Assembly (NCBI GenBank): GCA_001825665.1
Contig: MHXZ01000119.1
Location: 1 to 60,154 of the forward strand
Reading direction: 5' to 3'
Source: Planctomycetes bacterium GWF2_41_51
GTDB lineage: Bacteria; Planctomycetota; Phycisphaerae; Sedimentisphaerales; UBA12454
Length of the DNA stretch: 60,154 nt
Made by a program: the position numbers and the translations under genes. Shown here piece after piece: positions 17,712 through 25,705 of this stretch. The notes below the pieces were generated by a model, which made no database searches, had not been told where the DNA came from, and worked only from the letters and a program-made list of their open reading frames with translations. The number at the start of each line of letters is the position of its first letter. The stretch's first letter is position 1.

Positions 17712-18860
17712 TCAGTTTGAGTGGTGCGGTTCCGTCTGATACCAGTAAGCAACTGAAGAAATATTATCTTCAAGAGGCTGATAAATGCCGCCCTTTTTCC
17801 AGCCCAGAGCCTGAATTGTAATCTTCAAATCTTTTTCGAAGCGAATCGGATCTGTGATGTGCCAGCGGTACATGCCGAATTTAACGCCTGCGATTTCGCC
17901 GTCTTCAAGATTTTTGCCTTCAGGATAAATGATTTGATTCACTCCGGCGTAAGGCGTGTTGAAAACTTTATATTCTTTTTTGCCGTCTTTGCCTGCGGTT
18001 GGCCCTTCGAAATTGTATGAGCCGCAGAAATAATCTTCAGTGCCTGTGCCGCAGATTGTCGGAAATTCTTTGTCGCCGTCCATATAGAATTTTATTTCGC
18101 CTTCGCCCCACCATCCCGCGCGTTTAGTTTCCCAGCACATATACGTTCCGACATATTGGCCTTTGCCTTTGATGCCATCAACGATTGTATAAACATCTTT
18201 AAGCTTAATTGGACTGACGCTGCTGTATTGCGCGTGCAGGTATGCGGCGTTTTTCGGAACTTTTGTAAGCACATAATCAATTTGGTAATATAATGTCATT
18301 GTCTCGGGGTTTGTGTTTGTCATTGTAATCTTTGCGCTTTTGCGGAAAGGCATTTGCCAATAGCAATTGAATCCGCTGCCGGGATTAACGCAAACAGCCA
18401 GAGATGAAAATGTCATATATCCGCCAAGACCAGTGGCGAAAAAATCGCCGACCGGACATTCAATTGAAGGCGTTTTTTCATCGTCCCAGTAAACGCGAAT
18501 GATATTAAGTTTATTATTTTTTGTCGGCGTCATCCAAATATGCTGAATCGCGCCGGGGCCTTTTATTTCCGCCATGACAAAAGTATCGTTAGGATTGATG
18601 CGAACGTTCGGATTGACTTTCCAGCCAATACCCAATTCTTTTGCCGCGTTTGAGTTCACACCTTTTCCTAGCGGCGTCATTCCGCCTTTGCCTTTTTCGC
18701 CGGTTAAGTTTTCCGGACTTATGGACCGTGTTTGCGCATCTGATAGAAATGGTAAATTACCCAGGTTCATTTGAACACCCTCGAATTCCTGCGCAAATAT
18801 GTTTCCGGCTAATAAAAGTAAAATCAACAATCCAAGAAATATTTTTGTAATTACTTTCAT
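17712..18860 (-). CDS. Exported GH172 (DUF2961) glycosidase, second copy
   Basis: The 382-residue protein opens with a signal peptide (MKVITKIFLGLLILLLLAGN) and shows QTRSISPENLTGEKGKGG, IQHIWMTPTKNNK, YWDDEKTPSIECPVGDFF, GEGEIKFYMDG and CGTGTEDYFCGSY. It is clearly paralogous to the gene at 12292-13443 but differs enough (longer loop with AGKDGKKEYK) to suggest a different linkage or sugar. ATG is preceded by GGAGAAG. A terminator-like hairpin separates it from the LamG gene upstream, so it may have its own promoter at about 18.87-18.93 kb. Confidence 0.88.
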   Translation of the reverse strand: MKVITKIFLGLLILLLLAGNIFAQEFEGVQMNLGNLPFLSDAQTRSISPENLTGEKGKGGMTPLGKGVNSNAAKELGIGWKVNPNVRINPNDTFVMAEIKGPGAIQHIWMTPTKNNKLNIIRVYWDDEKTPSIECPVGDFFATGLGGYMTFSSLAVCVNPGSGFNCYWQMPFRKSAKITMTNTNPETMTLYYQIDYVLTKVPKNAAYLHAQYSSVSPIKLKDVYTIVDGIKGKGQYVGTYMCWETKRAGWWGEGEIKFYMDGDKEFPTICGTGTEDYFCGSYNFEGPTAGKDGKKEYKVFNTPYAGVNQIIYPEGKNLEDGEIAGVKFGMYRWHITDPIRFEKDLKITIQALGWKKGGIYQPLEDNISSVAYWYQTEPHHSN

Positions 18861-18931
18861 GCTACTTCTCCAAACAAGTAGTTAAATTAATAAAATTATT
18901 TGGCTGTAATATTAAAAGCTCAAGAAAAAGA

Positions 18932-18956
18932 TGCAGGAGAAATAAATTCCCCTGCA
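18932..18956 (-). terminator. Intrinsic terminator after the two-LamG gene
   Basis: On the minus strand an imperfect 8-bp stem (TGCAGGGG / CTCCTGCA) with a 9-base loop is followed by TCTTTTTCTT. It lies about 20 bases beyond the stop codon of the gene at 18976-21231. Confidence 0.65.
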
Positions 18957-18975
18957 CCTTTCCATTTTAACATTT

Positions 18976-21231
18976 TTATTCAAATTCCGAGGCTAACCAG
19001 TTGTTCGCCATGATTGCAAAATCTTTGAAATCAATAATGCAATCTGCATTGTAGAGGTTGCCCATTTCGACCGTTATCAGACATGAAGGAGAACTGAATG
19101 ACCAGATAGTACCTTGTCTGTTGAATGGACCATTCGTATCTGAACCAACAGTATCAACTCTCCAATAATAAGTCGTATTGTTGCTAAGACCTGTAACATT
19201 TGCGGAATTACCGCTAGCTATGATAGTACGAACGACGTTCTGCATATACGGATCGGTCGCAATTTTTACAGTTTGACTTGTAATCGTTGCGCCTGTGATG
19301 GGTGTCCATGTCAAAGTATAATTAATCGGAACACCTGTTGCACCATCAACGGGATTAGGATTTGTCGGTAAAGCAAATGCCTGTACAAATTGTGCCGGTG
19401 ACAAAGCCGCACGTGTAACCTTTACAAAATCTATATTGCCGTTAAATGCGCGACTTGCAGGATAACTATGGAAACCTGCCACACAGCTATAACCTGTTGG
19501 TGAAACGTTCGCAGTCGTCGAAGTTATATCCGCGACTTCTTTGTCAAGTACGCCGTCGATGTACACTCGCAATTTCTGGGCAGATACATCACGAACAGCA
19601 GCAACGTGATGCCAGCCGCCGAATACGCTTGTTACTCCTGTTGCAGTACCGCCTATAATTGTAGTGCCTTCTTTTCTCTCATCGAATGTAAATCTAAGAC
19701 AACCTGTTGTTCCGTTAACCCTTAAGTAATATGACGCGGTATCACTGCCGTACCAGTAATCGTCTTCAGCCAATGGCAAATACGCAAATATCGCACAGCC
19801 GGTCTGTGTTGTATATATTGGGTTCACAACCGCTTCGATAGTCAAATTTCCGTTGGTTGACGGTATTGCGATGCCGCTGCCTGCGACTGAACCATCGCCG
19901 TAAGTATGACCCGGCACTAAATCAAATCTTGCCTGGTTGAGCGTCTTCAATGATGCGCCTGAACCATAATTTGCATTAGGATTGTCATATATAGCATTGG
20001 AATCTGTTGCAAGCTTGACTGCCTTAACATTTCTTCCGTTCCCACTCGAATCAACAACCTTATCATTAGGTTCAATAACTGTGCCGGGCGATTCATTGTT
20101 AAATGCCCAATAACCTGCGACATCTGTTACGAGGTCTTGGGTTTGAAATTTCCATTGCGAGCCTGTCCAACTGAAAGGCACACTGTCTTTGGTACCTGAA
20201 GTATTAACTCGCCAATAGTAAGTCCTGCTTTTGGCTACAGGCGTCAAAACAGCATTGTTTGCCGTTCCACTTAAATTAAATGTCTGAATAATATTTGCAA
20301 AAGCATCATCTGTTGCAACCTGCAAAACCTGGGAATCAACCGTGATACCTGTCCCCGATAAAGGACTCCAGCCTAAAGATACTGAAGGAACAGCCATATC
20401 AATTGCATTGTTTGCAGGATTCGGATTTGTTGCGAAAAATATTCTGTTTCGCTGAATAAATTGATCCGGCGTCAACGCAACATCGCTGATGCGAATAAAA
20501 TCTATGCTGCCGTAAAAATCACGGTTATCGGCGCCAGCAAATTGGCCGATATTTACCAATCCGTCATTTGCGAAACTGCCAAAAGTGCCATCAACTTTGG
20601 TAGCTACTTCAACGTAATCGATATACATTTTTAATTGGCCTTCTGCAACATTTCTGATTACAGCAACATGATGCCACTTACCATCATCAATATTAATACT
20701 GTTGCAAAGGATATTGGCACTTGCTGGGGCATCATCTTGAAGCATAAATTCCAAAAAGCCGGTTTCTTTAACACGCCACCACCATTGTGGTGAAGCTGAA
20801 CCGCCGCTGCCGATTTTCGATAGAATCGCGCAAACTCTGTTGGATGTATCATTAGTTATCGGACAGCGTATCAAAGCTTCCATTGTAAAACTATCACTGT
20901 AACCGAAATCAAATGCAGTGCCTGCTACAGGCCCGCCATCACCGAAATTATGGCCCGGTTCAAAAATAACCTTATCAGAAACAGCCTTATTAAGTGCTGC
21001 CACCGAACCGTAATTCGGGTCACCCGGCCAAAAATCCGGTAAATGGGTGTCTGTAGATGATACAAAAATGTCCCTTCCGTTTCCGCTGCTGTCAACAATT
21101 CTTTCACCCTGAACAGTTTCCTGTTTAGGTATCTTATCGTCAAACTCCCAATAAGCAAGCGTAGCGGCTTTGACTGTCGAAAGAGATGATACAAGCAGCA
21201 CAATCATTAAAATTTTCACTGTTTTTTTCAT
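18976..21231 (-). CDS. Exported protein: two LamG domains, Fn3-like linkers, dockerin-like tail
   Basis: The 751-residue protein has a signal peptide (KILMIVLLVSSLSTVKAATL), then a LamG-type domain (about 25-270) and a spacer with TNPNPANNAIDMAVPSVSLG. A second LamG domain (about 375-610) follows, then a repeated spacer with TNPNPVDGATGVPINYTL and NNTTYYWRVDT. The spacers resemble fibronectin type III or Ig-like repeats. It ends NADCIIDFKDFAIMANNWL, a single dockerin-like EF-hand. No catalytic motif was seen, so it is most likely a glycan-binding or surface scaffold protein. It lies between the LamG PEP-CTERM gene and GH172. Confidence 0.8.
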   Translation of the reverse strand: MKKTVKILMIVLLVSSLSTVKAATLAYWEFDDKIPKQETVQGERIVDSSGNGRDIFVSSTDTHLPDFWPGDPNYGSVAALNKAVSDKVIFEPGHNFGDGGPVAGTAFDFGYSDSFTMEALIRCPITNDTSNRVCAILSKIGSGGSASPQWWWRVKETGFLEFMLQDDAPASANILCNSINIDDGKWHHVAVIRNVAEGQLKMYIDYVEVATKVDGTFGSFANDGLVNIGQFAGADNRDFYGSIDFIRISDVALTPDQFIQRNRIFFATNPNPANNAIDMAVPSVSLGWSPLSGTGITVDSQVLQVATDDAFANIIQTFNLSGTANNAVLTPVAKSRTYYWRVNTSGTKDSVPFSWTGSQWKFQTQDLVTDVAGYWAFNNESPGTVIEPNDKVVDSSGNGRNVKAVKLATDSNAIYDNPNANYGSGASLKTLNQARFDLVPGHTYGDGSVAGSGIAIPSTNGNLTIEAVVNPIYTTQTGCAIFAYLPLAEDDYWYGSDTASYYLRVNGTTGCLRFTFDERKEGTTIIGGTATGVTSVFGGWHHVAAVRDVSAQKLRVYIDGVLDKEVADITSTTANVSPTGYSCVAGFHSYPASRAFNGNIDFVKVTRAALSPAQFVQAFALPTNPNPVDGATGVPINYTLTWTPITGATITSQTVKIATDPYMQNVVRTIIASGNSANVTGLSNNTTYYWRVDTVGSDTNGPFNRQGTIWSFSSPSCLITVEMGNLYNADCIIDFKDFAIMANNWLASEFE

Positions 21232-21260
21232 AATCTTAAACTCCTGTTAAAATTCCTATA

Positions 21261-22097
21261 TTATTTTTTACGTCCGATACGAACAATGCCTAAACCTGCC
21301 GATAATAAAATAAATGTAATTGGTTCTGGAATTGGTATGCTCGAATTGTAAATGGCCAAAATCTGTTCTGCATTTAATGCACTGTCAATAATCGCAAAAT
21401 CATCCATCAAGCCGTTCACATATTTGTTGTTGGTTCCATTAGCACCAAAACGGCCGCCAAGTTTTAAACCGTCCATCCCGGCCGTCCCGAAGCCATAGCC
21501 TGCTGTTGATGTACTGGATGCGTACGATACACCATCGACATACAATGTAAGATCGGATAGATTGGTGACAACAGCAGCAACATGAAGCCACTCGTTTGAT
21601 GTGCCAGTAGTACCCAATGCAAGCCTGTTGACTACTGTAATCGAATCGGTGGAGCTGTAATCACCGATCTTAGCGCTTAACCCTGTGGCGCCGGTGCCTG
21701 TGGTCTCCGAATAAACTATCATTTTTAACCCGCTTGCCTGGTTTACATAAGTAAACCAGGCACTATTGAGCCACCTCTCGGTATTGATCCAGAAGCTCAC
21801 TGTAAAACTGCTGCTAAGCAACGGTGTCGCATCTGCAAGTGTCCATCCGCCGGCACTCGAACCGTTTGAACTGTAGAATCCCGCAGCATTCCCGTATTTG
21901 CCGGCAAGACCTGTTGCGTACAAGCCGGTGTTGGTGCCCGACTGGTATGACCCAAGTGTCCCGTTATACGATCCGGCCGTATCGGCCACGGTCGTTGCAC
22001 CGGTGGCTTCATCAAACGTATAATGCACCAGCATAGTCGCATTTGAAACACCTGATAGAAAGACTACAAAAAACAATAAATAAATTTGCTTCTTCAT
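21261..22097 (-). CDS. Exported LamG protein with PEP-CTERM sorting tail
   Basis: The 278-residue protein has a signal peptide (MKKQIYLLFFVVFLSGVSNA), one LamG domain with the ELVHYTFDE-like start LVHYTFDEATGAT and WLHVAAVVTNLSD, and a C-terminal PIPEPITFILLSAGLG followed by RIGRKK. That tail is the PEP-CTERM signal: PEP motif, one membrane helix, basic end. In other bacteria an exosortase handles such proteins; no exosortase is in this window. A strong TTGGAGGAAAG ribosome site precedes ATG. It directly follows the pseudopilin gene, an arrangement mirrored by the genes at 41-42.8 kb. Confidence 0.85.
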   Translation of the reverse strand: MKKQIYLLFFVVFLSGVSNATMLVHYTFDEATGATTVADTAGSYNGTLGSYQSGTNTGLYATGLAGKYGNAAGFYSSNGSSAGGWTLADATPLLSSSFTVSFWINTERWLNSAWFTYVNQASGLKMIVYSETTGTGATGLSAKIGDYSSTDSITVVNRLALGTTGTSNEWLHVAAVVTNLSDLTLYVDGVSYASSTSTAGYGFGTAGMDGLKLGGRFGANGTNNKYVNGLMDDFAIIDSALNAEQILAIYNSSIPIPEPITFILLSAGLGIVRIGRKK

Positions 22098-22200
22098 TTC
22101 TTTCCTCCAAAATTAAAATTAATAAATTTGTAACAAACAAAATAATTCCATTATTTTCAATTGACTTCACTTTTACAATTGTGCTCTTATGCTCTTAAAT

Positions 22201-23079
22201 TTAGCGCCATTTCCTGGGCAGATAGTAACGCTCCCCCCTTACTGTCCCATTATCATTTAGCATTATTTGTTCACAGTCATTTCTCACATTAAATTTCTGA
22301 ATATGTCCGTCAAGATAACCATTATTAATATATACTGATGGAATTTGAGTTGAATTGGTCATATATAATTTAATCTTTTGATCAAAAGGTTCTGTAAATG
22401 CTTCTGTTCCAAGAAAATCATTCAGACGGCCTTTTGGGAGTGGATGGGCTGACATCCATAAATTGTTGCCGTACTTTGCAATATTATATTGTTCTCCTGC
22501 CATAAAGAAATCTGTCAGCATTAGCGTATCATTACCATAAGTCGGATTGAATCCCTTGCCGATATATGGCTTGGTAGGATTCGCTTCTTCATTTTCGATA
22601 AAATTCCTGTAGTTCCACAAGTACATATAACTGCTGTCCAGGAACATAACCCTTTGGCTACTGTACATTTCAAGAAACTCATCTTCCCATTCGACATTAT
22701 TATTTACAAGCGGACAATTAAAGTATTTCGCACTTTTCATATATGAGCCGAGAACTTCAATAACTGAACCGCCGTTCAATGATTTGGGAGTTCCATAATA
22801 ATATTTCAATCGGCACGGAACTGTCCACCAACCTGCTTCAGTACGTTTAGTTATTGATTTTGCAAATCCTTGCGTTGAAGGAGGATACCTGTTGTTGCCG
22901 TTATCGGCCATCCAGAGATTAACCGCGTTGAGAATGCTCCGCATATTAGTAGCGCAAATCACCATTTTTGCCTGATTACGAGCCTTTGATAATGCCGGCA
23001 TCAATACAGCGAGCAATATTGCAATAATCGAAATAACGACTAATAACTCAACTAATGTAAACCCCTTCTTTTCTACCAT
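22201..23079 (-). CDS. Type II secretion/type IV pilin-like pseudopilin
   Basis: The 292-residue protein begins with a short basic leader, KKG, and FTLVELLVVISIIAIL, the prepilin peptidase cleavage site with Glu at +5 and a hydrophobic N-terminal helix. LMPALSKARNQAK and a globular domain with VINLWMADNGNN-like features (AVNLWMADNGNNRYPPS) follow, as in planctomycete H-X9-DG/DUF1559-like pseudopilins. The C-terminal half includes LTDFFMAGEQYN and GYLDGHIQKF. AAGGAG precedes ATG. It sits 13 bases downstream of the regulator gene, so the two are probably co-transcribed. Substrate or partner is unknown. Confidence 0.85.
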   Translation of the reverse strand: MVEKKGFTLVELLVVISIIAILLAVLMPALSKARNQAKMVICATNMRSILNAVNLWMADNGNNRYPPSTQGFAKSITKRTEAGWWTVPCRLKYYYGTPKSLNGGSVIEVLGSYMKSAKYFNCPLVNNNVEWEDEFLEMYSSQRVMFLDSSYMYLWNYRNFIENEEANPTKPYIGKGFNPTYGNDTLMLTDFFMAGEQYNIAKYGNNLWMSAHPLPKGRLNDFLGTEAFTEPFDQKIKLYMTNSTQIPSVYINNGYLDGHIQKFNVRNDCEQIMLNDNGTVRGERYYLPRKWR

Positions 23080-23091
23080 TGGAATATCTCC

Positions 23092-24222
23092 TTAACAGTT
23101 GGGCCTGCTTACTGTTGTGCCGACATGAATATTTAAATCGATCATAAATGTTTGATCATTATGCATCAGAAGCTTACCAGCTCTTGTTTCGTGCAAAATT
23201 AACGCTGCCTTTTTACCTAATGAATACTCGTCAACTACTACTGATGTAAGATTTTTGCGGAAAATTGTATCACGATGATTATTGCCGAAACCGATAATAG
23301 ACAGATCCTGCGGAACTTTCATACCTATCTTATTAGCAATCCAATAAACTCTTTCAGCTTCAGTATCATCATTGCAAAATACTGCGGTTGGTCTTTCCTT
23401 AGTGCCGAGCAAATCAATAAACATGCTAATTTTTTTATTCTCAAGCTCTTCAGTATCTGATGCAGGCTCATAAATAATCAGATTCTCCTGCAATGAAATT
23501 CCGGCATCATTCAAAACAGCTTTTAATCCTTTTACATGCGCTTCTGTAACTGAATATTTACTCACACCAAAATAAGCTATTCTTCTATGACCCTGCTCAA
23601 GCAAAATTTTTCCGGCCAATTTTCCCACACCCTCTCTATCCCAGGTAAGAGTTGGAATATTTATACCTGCAATAGAGCGGTGACAAGCAACAACTGGAAT
23701 ATTGGCGTTAATCAACTGTTCAATTTGAAAAACTGGAGTGCTCAACATAGTCGGCGGAACTATCGCTAATCCGTCAATTCCGCGATTAAGCAGTTGAAGA
23801 ATTATATTACCTTGCTTATTAACATCGTTATAAGTTTGACATATTACAGTTTGATAGCTTCTAATAGATTGTTCATGATCAAAACCCTGCACCAAAGAAG
23901 GATACAAAGTTCTAACAATATCAGGGATTATCAAAGCAAACATCTGTGTTTTCTGGGCTGCTTTACCTGAATGAAACTTTGCTAAAAAAGTTCCTTTTCC
24001 CTGAACTCTGTTTATATATCCCTCTTTTTCTAATTCATCAAAGGCTTGACGAATCGTATTTCTTGAAACACCGACATGCTGGCATAGATAGCTTTCACTA
24101 GGCAAAACATCTCCCTGTGTATATTTTCCCATTGCCACTTCAGATAGAACAAATTTTTTGACAGCCTGCCATTTTAATCCAATGGAATCATCAAATGATC
24201 CTGATTCTTTAATGCGTCCCAT
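23092..24222 (-). CDS. GntR-type winged-helix regulator with LacI-like ligand domain
   Basis: Residues about 12-80 form a GntR winged helix (KQGDVLPSESYLCQHVGVSR-like core: LPSESYLCQHVGVSRNTIRQ, then YINRVQGKGTFL). From about residue 90 a periplasmic-binding-protein/LacI-type domain follows, with FALIIPDIV, NRGIDGLAIVPP, VVACHRSIAG, GHRRIAYFG, PTAVFCNDDTEAE and LSIIGFGNN. This AraR-like architecture senses sugars. It heads the long minus-strand run of sialidase and glycosidase genes, so it most likely controls that locus in response to one of the released sugars. AAAGGA precedes ATG. Confidence 0.88.
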   Translation of the reverse strand: MGRIKESGSFDDSIGLKWQAVKKFVLSEVAMGKYTQGDVLPSESYLCQHVGVSRNTIRQAFDELEKEGYINRVQGKGTFLAKFHSGKAAQKTQMFALIIPDIVRTLYPSLVQGFDHEQSIRSYQTVICQTYNDVNKQGNIILQLLNRGIDGLAIVPPTMLSTPVFQIEQLINANIPVVACHRSIAGINIPTLTWDREGVGKLAGKILLEQGHRRIAYFGVSKYSVTEAHVKGLKAVLNDAGISLQENLIIYEPASDTEELENKKISMFIDLLGTKERPTAVFCNDDTEAERVYWIANKIGMKVPQDLSIIGFGNNHRDTIFRKNLTSVVVDEYSLGKKAALILHETRAGKLLMHNDQTFMIDLNIHVGTTVSRPNC

Positions 24223-24245
24223 AATTTATTCCTTTAACACCCTTT

Positions 24246-24314
24246 GCTTGTACTTTTATCATATTTTACTTGTGCCTAACTTGTTGGTATGAGTTATATT
24301 AGCATTTAACTTGC
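24246..24314. promoter_or_regulatory. Possible operator region of the GntR-type regulator
   Basis: Four copies of (A/G)CTTG(T/C) in direct orientation begin at 24246, 24268, 24279 and 24309. The first three are spaced 22 and 11 bases apart, near multiples of one helical turn. They lie just upstream of the regulator's start. Function as binding sites is inferred. Confidence 0.3.
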
Positions 24315-24329
24315 TCTTTGTCAACATTT

Positions 24330-24995
24330 TTTTTAACAATAATCAAATTAGTTCTTAACATTTTTTGTCATCAATAGATATGGCTTTCATAATTGTGGTA
24401 AATAACATCGAAAAATGGAGCCAGTGTGCGCAACGAATTTTGAGCCCGTCTTAGCATCATTCACTATAGCTTAAAGAGTAGTCAAAAAATGTTAGATATA
24501 TCCCACATGGAACAGGATAATTCAGCCAATTAGTCAACAGATCCGAGAGTCACCCCTTAAGGGTTGAGTATATGAAGATTATGACCAGATTAAGAGCTTA
24601 TAAAAAAATGTGCGAAAGATTATTGACAGTATCCGATAGTTAGGCAGGCTATAAAATTCCTCATTTAGCGCAAAAAAAGTCCGCCAATCTTTTCAATAGC
24701 GGACAATCTCCCCGAACGGGACAACTTTACAAATTGGCTAAAATTATAATCTCTTTATTTGCAGATACTTGTAAACATCAATCCGAGTCATGTATGGCCC
24801 ATTAGATACCACTTCGCATACCCTCGCACATCGTCGCAAGCTTTCGCAAGCCTTTGTAAAATTTAGGCTTAAATCCAATTTCAATTGCGAGCCCTCGCGG
24901 CGCTATGCTGCAGCGCATGATGCAGCGCGGATTTTTCGGCGCCGCAGAGTTGGGATAAGAGTGGTCGCATATTCTTTTCTATTTACCTAAAGAAT
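24330..24995. other. Gene-poor stretch between regulator and transposase remnant
   Basis: No convincing gene is present. The stretch holds a 10-bp repeat array at 24813-24858 and a GC-rich part at about 24895-24950 with repeated TGCAGCGC and GCGCC motifs. It probably consists of eroded mobile DNA. Confidence 0.4.
24813..24858. repeat. 10-bp direct repeat array (TCGCA units)
   Basis: Units TTCGCATA, CTCGCACA, GTCGCAAG, TTCGCAAG and a degenerate TTTGTAAA start every 10 bases. Period and core (T-C/T-GCA) resemble the array at 2448-2494. Confidence 0.5.
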
Positions 24996-25250
24996 TCAAT
25001 CTCTCATAATAATGCTAACAAACCTACTACATCCAATCTCTTTCATTGAAATTGCCGCTTCAACCAGAATTTTTCGTTCGTCATCGGTAAAACTTAATCG
25101 TTTTTTAATTTTAGATTTTAGAATCTTATTCTCAGTGCGAAGATATTCATTCTGAAGTGTCAATTCCCGGCACAAAAGCCGAGTGATTATTGCAATGATT
25201 GGTACATTTAACCATTTGTTAGCAGTTGTTTGATTGGCTGTATTTTCCAT
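24996..25250 (-). pseudogene. Truncated transposase N-terminus (84 codons)
   Basis: The frame encodes MENTANQTTANKWLNV, LTLQNEYLRTENKILKSKIK (coiled coil), and LSFTDDERKILVEAA before ending in unrelated residues. It corresponds to the N-terminal helix-turn-helix part of IS transposases like the one at 2671-3732; the DDE core is missing. It is homologous to the shorter piece at 3745-3873 and is certainly not a working transposase. Confidence 0.75.
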
Positions 25251-25341
25251 TGGTAGAATTTATCATAAATGCTTGTTTTTTCAAGAATTAAGCTGTATAA
25301 TGAAGGCATAATTTAATGAGCCGTATATATTGTACCACACG
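25138..25341 (-). repeat. Dispersed IS-remnant repeat, copy 2
   Basis: This is the partner of 3767-3965, in the same orientation, with small indels. It covers the start of the truncated transposase and the promoter-like TATAATGAAGGCATAATTT upstream of it. Confidence 0.75.
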
Positions 25342-25455
25342 CCTTAGCCATTAAATTCATTCATATTGACGTATCCGGTTTCACAGAATTTGAGCCGTAA
25401 GCCACGATTCAAAATATACAAATATTTTTAATGTCAGATCCCAAACTCGAATAAA

Positions 25456-25469
25456 TGCAATTGCTTGCA
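25456..25469. promoter_or_regulatory. Isolated match to the TGmAA-N4-TTkCA motif
   Basis: TGCAATTGCTTGCA fits the 14-bp near-palindrome found upstream of five units in the 42-53 kb region. Here it lies downstream of the SSS gene and upstream of no intact gene, so it may be a chance match or a relic of a lost promoter. Apart from this and the hairpin below, 25342-25705 shows no gene. Confidence 0.2.
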
Positions 25470-25590
25470 TAAATTATAATCTATTTTCTTTTACAATCAA
25501 GATAAAATACATATAAAATCTTCAAAAATATAAAATCCTTGGGAAAAGGAATTCTTACGAAAATTGTTGTTTCTTCACTAAAAAACGCAA

Positions 25591-25616
25591 GGAGAACCTT
25601 TCCTCGGAGGTTTTCC
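25591..25616 (-). terminator. Intrinsic terminator after SSS gene
   Basis: A 9-bp stem (GGAAAACCT / AGGTTCTCC on the minus strand, one G-T pair) with an 8-base loop is followed by TTGCGTTTTTTAG. It lies about 90 bases past the stop of the minus-strand SSS gene. Confidence 0.6.
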
Positions 25617-25705
25617 ATGAAAAAATTGCTTTTTTAAAAAAAGAGATTCCAATATAGCTCCAATTATGCTACAAATATTTGCAAAGGGCGTATTGTATTT
25701 CATAA

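Noticed and set aside
24790..24990. Plus-strand frame of 66 codons in the repeat region
   Set aside because: It is built on the TCGCA repeats and a GC-rich stretch, with low complexity and no ribosome site.
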